Below are positions 58,301-64,000 of a stretch of 64,000 bases of DNA, in pieces. Both the position numbers and the translations under genes were made by a program. How positions within the stretch are numbered: the first letter of the stretch is position 1; each line of letters begins with the position of its first letter. The stretch covers positions 185,503,016-185,567,015 of the forward strand of contig OX465597.1 in the NCBI GenBank assembly GCA_950022295.1, read 5' to 3'. The stretch is from Bromus sterilis (lineage: Eukaryota; Streptophyta; Magnoliopsida; Poales; Poaceae). The notes beneath the pieces are model-generated. The model did not search any database. It was not told the DNA's origin and worked only from the letters and a program-made list of their open reading frames with translations.

Positions 58301-59317
58301 TTGACTGGTAAAAAAGAGGTCTGTTGTGATCTCTACTTCATGGATAAGGTTGATGCAGCAATCTTGCTGGGCAAACCATGGTCAAAGGATAAATAGGGAG
58401 AGCATGTGGTGTTGTCATAGGGATTTGGAGTTGGAAGGACTCCCTGTCTGTGAATTTTCAGCTCAAATCGTCAAAAGAACAATGCACTTCCTTTGTAAGT
58501 GTCCAAGTGGACCAGAAATGCATTTTTGAAGCTGTCATGATATGGGTTGTTTGATTGAGCTGAAATTTGGTGTGGTGAAGTCATTTGGTGGTGTTCACAT
58601 GTGTGCAAAGTTTCATGGCCATTGTATGTGCCTAGCTAGTACTTTCTTCTCAAGGTACCCCACTGGCCAATAACTTGGTCTTGAAGGTGTAGGAATATGC
58701 ACAAAAAGTTTCAAGGAAAATGGTTTCCCCAATCATGCAGTTCCTTCACAATGCCCCCTTGCTGCATACCAACTTTGGGAATGTTGGTATGGAGTTTGGC
58801 TTGTCCCCTAAGGCTTAAAATAGGCATAGCCTCATGATATGATCACAAGAGTATGCACAAAAAGTTTCACCAGCAATGGATAAGGATAAATAACACTTCC
58901 TTCACAAAGTGCTATTCTGCCCCCACAGACAAATGAATTTTTCCTGAGGAAAAATCCACTTGGGCCATGCAATGTTTTTGGAGAATTTGGCTAGAAATGG
59001 CATCAAGGATAGTTGGGAATTATTAGGGGATTTATGGAGTAGTATAAATTGGAGTTTCTTCACAATCCTCAAATAATGAGAATATTCCTTTTATTGGAAA
59101 AGGAATACATGGCTTGAATAAAAATGTGCCTTGGATGGGTGGATCAAAGGGTGATCATGGGAAATTGCTAGGGAACCTTGGGCTACTTGATCATGGAAAG
59201 AAAATATGCTCAAGTTTGAAGTCCAAAGAGTTTCTCAAAATCAAATGAAATAGAAAATTATGAAAGAAATAAGAAAAGTTTTTGGAAAAAGAAACTTCCA
59301 AAATCCAGGGTGTCACA
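55321..59317 (-). repeat. LTR-type block ending GGGTGTCACA
   Basis: The right end ccagggtgtcaca (59317) is an LTR-type terminus (minus strand TGTGACACCCTGG). The block shares with A's LTR only the short core ccataaccgtggacgcgg (56300). It contains a 24-bp tandem array (55990-56151) and a G+C-rich stretch (57250-58260). The left limit is not certain. ORFs up to 185 codons at 57666-58226 lie on both strands in GC-rich sequence and show no domain. Confidence 0.5.
55990..56151. repeat. 24-bp tandem repeat array
   Basis: About six units of ggatccataactcaggatca plus caac, the first two diverged. It contains BamHI-type ggatcc in most units. Read in frame it gives an 8-residue repeat (HNSGSQRI), a side effect of a unit that is a multiple of three. 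Confidence 0.9.
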
Positions 59318-61600
59318 TCCACCACCATTCATATGATCACTACCATCCTGACTCACATAATACTAACATCATTGTATCACTCTAAGCATGCAATAAGCTG
59401 TAACAGTTGCAGGGGCCACATGTTCAACAGTCAACTCCTAAATCTGCTAGGATTGTGGTTTTCCTACTACTGTGACAAAATGATAGGTCATGCAAACTAA
59501 TGGGTTCAACTATGCTGTAGAAACGCATCATGGTGACATCCTAAACATGCATAATCGAGAAAGAGAGGGAAATGGGTTTTTATCGACATGATCAATGGGG
59601 GTTTGCTGGCCTTGCTGACGAGGGTCGTACTCGGAGTCTTCAACTTCGGGGAGGTTCTCCGGTTCCGGATTCACTTCTACTTGATAGAAATCAACACAAG
59701 TATAGCAATAAATATGAATGAACAATGCACAAACATATGATCAAGTGGTATAATATGATGTAAAGGGTGCTAATGTATTGTTGATTCCATTTAAATGAAG
59801 TGTGTTGCAAAAGGATTTGCAATTCAAACTCCAAATTTGAATTCAAAAAGGGTTCATATGCACATTTGCTACTGTTGCCCCGTTTAAAAATGGTCAAACA
59901 TGAAATCAAAGTGCATATTCGTAATCCTTACATTTTTCTGATAACTTTTCATATATTATTTATTTGATTTGTAGTTATGGTTTAAAAGTTGTTGAATTTG
60001 ATAGTTTATTCAATTTATGAAATTATTTTTATATTGGAAAATACTTTAATACGTCATCATGAGGTCATGCTGATGCCAGGGAGGGTTCACTGGTCGGACT
60101 GACCTGTGGTGTCAGCTTGTCAGTGGCTTAGCTGATTTCCCCGTGGTTAAAATAGCAGGGGGTTAATTAACAACCCTTGGGCCCACCTGTAAGTGAATCA
60201 GGGATGGTTTAGTTAGCGCTAATGACGCCGGCCACGTCAGCTCATCGGTGGCTCAATGCCGGCGACCATCAGACGCGGCGGCGACGCACGGGATTGTGGT
60301 TCCTGACACCATTCTATGCGTTGTGGCCACCATTAGCTAGAGCGTGCTCGCGCGCATCATCCAGAGCACACAGGCGAGCACGGGCATGAACGGAATCCAC
60401 ACCAGCGACGAAGCTAGCGGCGGCCGAAGCCACAGGTGTGGGCGGCACTTGGATTCCGAGCATGAGAGGACGCGGGCATTGGCTCTTTTTACTCCTGGTG
60501 ATCCTAGGAGTATGATGGACAGACTGGGGTGGACGGAGGACACATGGGGCGAGCTCGACCTCATCCGTGGCGGAGGCCGTGCTCGGCTCCCATGGCAGCA
60601 CGAGGAAGAGAGAGAGCGGGGCCAAGTGAGGTTAGGGGAAATGAATAGTGGTTCACCAGGAGCACGATGAAGCAGACGACGAGCTCAGGGGTGACGTATG
60701 TCCGAAGTATTAGACGGTGAGGTGTTGAGGATCCGGCGATGACTCGGTGGCGATTTCAGAGGCTTGGGGCCGAGGAAGCTCATGGTCTGCTGCTCGAAGA
60801 CGAAGACGACGGTGTTGCACGTACTGGACAACCTCGTCGGGGCTATGGAGGTCGTTGGCCGCGCGTGCGCACGGCCGTGCTCTAGAGAACTCTCGGGCGG
60901 AGACAAATTCCAGCGAGGGAAGAGGAGAGTGTGACCAGGGAGAGGGGGAAATGGATGCGGCATGTCCAGGACGGATTCCAAACGCGGGATAACGACGAGG
61001 GGAGCAAGCAGCTCGCCACGACGACGTCGGCGGCCACGGCATGCGTGGCACGCAGCTGCGCGCCTGCCTGGCAGGTGGAAGAAGACGCTGCTGTCCTGGG
61101 CTGGGCCACCTCGGTTAGTTGGGCCAAAGGCCAGGTAAGTGGGCCTGCTTTCCTCTTTGTATTTCTCTTTGTTTTTATTTGTTCTGTTATTTGTTTGCTT
61201 TTGTAAAATAATTACCTAGGCATTTTAATAAATCCCCAAATCTTTTATATGGCCTTATGTGACATGTAACTAGTCACTCCCAAGATTTGAGCATTTTTGA
61301 AATTCAAAAATATTTGAATTCAAATGCAAGTAGGGGTTTTATTTAATTCCAAAGAACTTATGGATTTGTAGAAAAATCAGTGAGCATTGAGCGGGACCCA
61401 CTCAACTTGATATGTGATCTCACTTAATTATGGGACTTTTCAAAAATACCAGAGGAATTTTTGGAGAAACTTTTAAAGTGCCATTTGAATAAATTCATCT
61501 GGGAGGGTTTTCTTTCTCCCATTTCAATTTCTTTTGAAATTATAACATGATGCAAGTGACATGCTATCCCTTGCACATACCTAAACAGAGGGTTGTGACA
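59318..61600 (-). repeat. LTR-type block ending GGGTTGTGACA
   Basis: It ends agagggttgtgaca at 61600 (minus strand TGTCACAACCCTC). The internal order (A+T-rich, G+C-rich leader, A+T-rich tail) repeats that of its neighbours. The CCTTGCTGACGAGGGTCG..GGAGTCTTCAAC zone corresponds in position to a conserved block in the A LTR. No credible gene is seen. Confidence 0.5.
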
Positions 61601-61713
61601 CTAGGATCACGAAGAATCAACCAAGAATCAGTGTGCAATCTGAAGTCATAGAATATTGGCGATTCCGGAGATTCTGAGCAGTCCCTCAAAAGAAAACATT
61701 TCTAATCTTACAG

Positions 61714-61852
61714 ATAGGGGTTCGCGTGGGAGAAATTTTTGACCTGTTTGCATCTGATGAGGCTTGCCAAGTTTCTGTTTACGCTGTGCGCCATCCATCT
61801 CTTTCGACGGTGAATGAACCGCTGCCTTCTACTATGGCGGCGGATCTGGGGG
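61714..61852 (+). pseudogene. Orphan exon of unknown gene (46 codons)
   Basis: An acceptor-like TCTAATCTTACAG precedes and a donor GGGGG/GTAAGTTA follows an open frame that starts IGVRVGEIFDLFASDEACQV and includes VYAVRHPSLSTVNEPLPST. The exon has codon-like composition unlike the A+T-rich flanks. It lies in 340 bases of unique-looking sequence between an LTR end (61600) and an LTR fragment (61941). It may be a captured host exon or a remnant of an unidentified element. I do not recognise the family. Confidence 0.35.
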
Positions 61853-61940
61853 GTAAGTTAGGTACTAGTATGCTGGACAGGTGAGATTGAGTCATGGGAA
61901 GGTATTTAGGAGGAGGTATCCCTAGAAAAAAAAGGCGGGA

Positions 61941-64000
61941 TTTAAGCAGCAAGTTTTCCTACTCATATTAAGCAATGGCTAAGAAGCGGTAACTTAGCAA
62001 TACAAAGGTTTGCTGGGATGTGGGGATCATGGCTGTTTGGGTTTTGAATGTGGCGTGAGAAAAATGGATAGGATCAAACAAATGTTCTAGACTACAGCTA
62101 GGTAGGTAGGTAGAAAGGTACCAAGTAATGGTATAAATCTTCCCCTTGCATGGGTAATCGGTTGACGGAGCAGACGTAGCAGGGTCCTCGGGCTCGGTGT
62201 CGGAAACCTCCACGTAAGTCTCCTCGGCAGTCTCAGGTGCTAACGTAAGGTACCGGCAAGGAAAAGGCACACAAGTAAGAAACGGGTGCACTGCACAGGC
62301 AAAGATGGTATGATCAAGTTAAATAGACATAATGTGACCCTATCTAGTCAGATTTAAACGAAGGTGGTGACGACACGTCAACAACTTCATATGCAATGTA
62401 TTTACGTTCAATGGCTTTGGTCTTAGCCTTAGTTTGTGGTGTAAGTAACATGGCAACATGGCATGATCAACAAAATAATTACCAGAAAAAAACAAAGTGA
62501 AAGTAAAACATCGATTCCAGAGACGGAGAGATGTCGATGAACTTGACATCGGAAAGGTGCAACAAAAGAACAGGGACCCATCCACATTGCATACGACAAT
62601 ATGCTCGGGGCTGGTTTGATGCAAAGATTTGAAGATGACATGAACAGGAACTTGGGACCTGAGTGCAAAGTTGCACTACTTGCATTTTTTGAAAAAGGCT
62701 CAAATGGCAATTCCAATATCACCATGCTTTTCCTTGGGAAAAAATACCCGAAATTCATATATGGGATGCCATATTTGAACTTTGGGGAGCAGTTGCAAAA
62801 ATCAAAAAAATGAGGGGCCTTGTTGCATATTTACCAGCACTCCAATTTTGGAAGGGGCAAAATGCGAAATAACCACCATCATGATGATCAGTGGCTCAAG
62901 CTACCCCAAAAACATATATGGTATGCCCAACTTGAGACTCCAGTTTAAAAACGATTTGAATTTGAATTCAAATTCAAATTGAAAATTAAACATAAAAAGA
63001 AAATGAAAAGAAAAAGAAAAGAAGGGAATAGCCCACATGGGCTGCCTCGGGCGCCAGGGCCCATCTCTCCTTCTCCTCTCCACGGCCCAACTCGGCTGAG
63101 ACAGAAAAAAAAGAAAAAGGTCGCGCTCTCAAATCGTGGCCCAAGGCCACTTCTCCTCCCAGGCCCATCTCGGCAGCTCCCTCTGAACTGAACCCGCGCC
63201 CTCTGAAGAAAGGTGACACCTTCTCTCAACCCGACGAGGCGACCACCTTCCGGCGAGGGCCACGTCGTGCTCCGGCCATCTTCTGTCGCGCCACAACGTG
63301 GAAGCTCGAGACTGCACCTTCCTCTGCATACCTGTGCAATCCATGGCCTCCAACTCCATCTCAACTGGCCGAAAACCTCGCGGGAACAGAGCGGTGACGC
63401 ACAACTCTGAACCAGCAAACACACCGGCGGCGCGGCCAACTTCAGGCGAGGCTGGCACTGCGCACAGCTCACCGACGACCAAGCTACGACGCACAACTCG
63501 TAGCTGGGACCTCCTCCTACGCCTCTGCACCTCGGATCTCACCGCTAGCTCCACAACGGCGATGGGAGCATCGACTGAAGACATGGCGGCGACACTGCAC
63601 ACTGTATTTCTTCAGACCGCGGCGCGACCACTACGGCTACCTAGCGCAAGCGTCCTCCTTTGAGGTCACAAACGTGCTCTCGACGAGCACAGAGCGTGCC
63701 CGCACACACCTCGGCATCGCCACGGTCACGGTGATCACCGGACTGGCCGGGATCCGTGACACGTCGACCGGCAACGCGCACCTACGGCTATGTCCTACTA
63801 CGCGAGCACGAAGAGGACGGGGAGCACCCAGAAGCTCACCTAGGGGGGCTTTGTGACGAATTCGAACACGCCGGAGACGAAGAAGAGGAACAGGACGACG
63901 TCGCGGTTGAAGATGTCCACGGCGGTGCTCGTCGTCGTCAGGCTGGCCCAGCTTCTCCTAGTGCAAACCTGCAGCACCAGGAGAAGTAGAGCGCGTGGAG
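61941..64000 (-). repeat. A-related LTR fragment running off the right edge
   Basis: It starts abruptly within the A LTR sequence (tttaagcagcaagttttcc, equivalent to about 1290 and 45100) and stays colinear through caatggctaagaagcggtaac, gggtaatcggttgacggagcag and the A+T-rich block at 62950 to a G+C-rich leader. Divergence from A's LTR is moderate. A's tRNA-like site survives here only as a vague remnant near 63185. ORFs in the G+C-rich part are not taken as genes. Confidence 0.65.

Overview
This window is a block of intergenic DNA from a large plant genome, most likely a Triticeae-type grass. The inference rests on the content: nested long-LTR Ty3/gypsy elements, a Maximus/SIRE-type Ty1/copia element and a CACTA transposon. 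I see no rRNA, CRISPR, intact tRNA or convincing complete host gene. Almost every base belongs to a transposable element, and all element proteins except one short accessory ORF are broken.

Layout of 1-48037. One outer Ty3/gypsy element (A, minus strand, LTR about 4.36 kb) spans this whole part. Its truncated 3' LTR is 1-3530 and its complete 5' LTR is 43679-48037. Three elements sit inside it. B (4121-14291) is an Athila-like gypsy element with 1517-bp LTRs, inserted in A's integrase. C (15319-37152) is a gag-only gypsy element with 2.6-kb LTRs and an exact 5-bp target duplication, inserted between A's reverse transcriptase and RNase H. F (39638-43128) is a hAT-like DNA transposon in A's leader. 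C's 5' LTR is itself split by D (21198-36147), a copia element of about 14 kb with an exact target duplication. D's gag carries a 916-bp solo LTR of family E (32634-33549). A shrunken E copy (40168-42349) sits inside F. A's proteins read on across each insertion, so the order of events can be read directly: CACTA first, then A, then B, C and F, then D in C and E in F, then the E solo LTR in D.

Layout of 48038-64000. A is inserted in an exon of a CACTA element that runs to its terminal inverted repeat at 50884. This remnant holds three consecutive Ptta/En-Spm-like exons, a near-perfect 210-bp fold-back, a polypyrimidine block and subterminal repeats. From 50885 to 64000 lies a mosaic of long LTRs and fragments related to A's LTR but diverged, with LTR-type ends at 55320, 59317 and 61600 and almost no coding sequence. 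One orphan exon with good splice sites (61714-61852) lies between two of them.

How the genes relate. The retrotransposon genes are organised as gag, protease, then reverse transcriptase, RNase H and integrase (integrase before reverse transcriptase in copia element D). Most notable are extra ORFs downstream of pol: a 150-codon coiled-coil ORF in B, and a 1309-codon ORF in D that appears to have its own TATA promoter and 5' UTR intron. C keeps only gag between complete LTRs, so any past movement must have used another element's enzymes.
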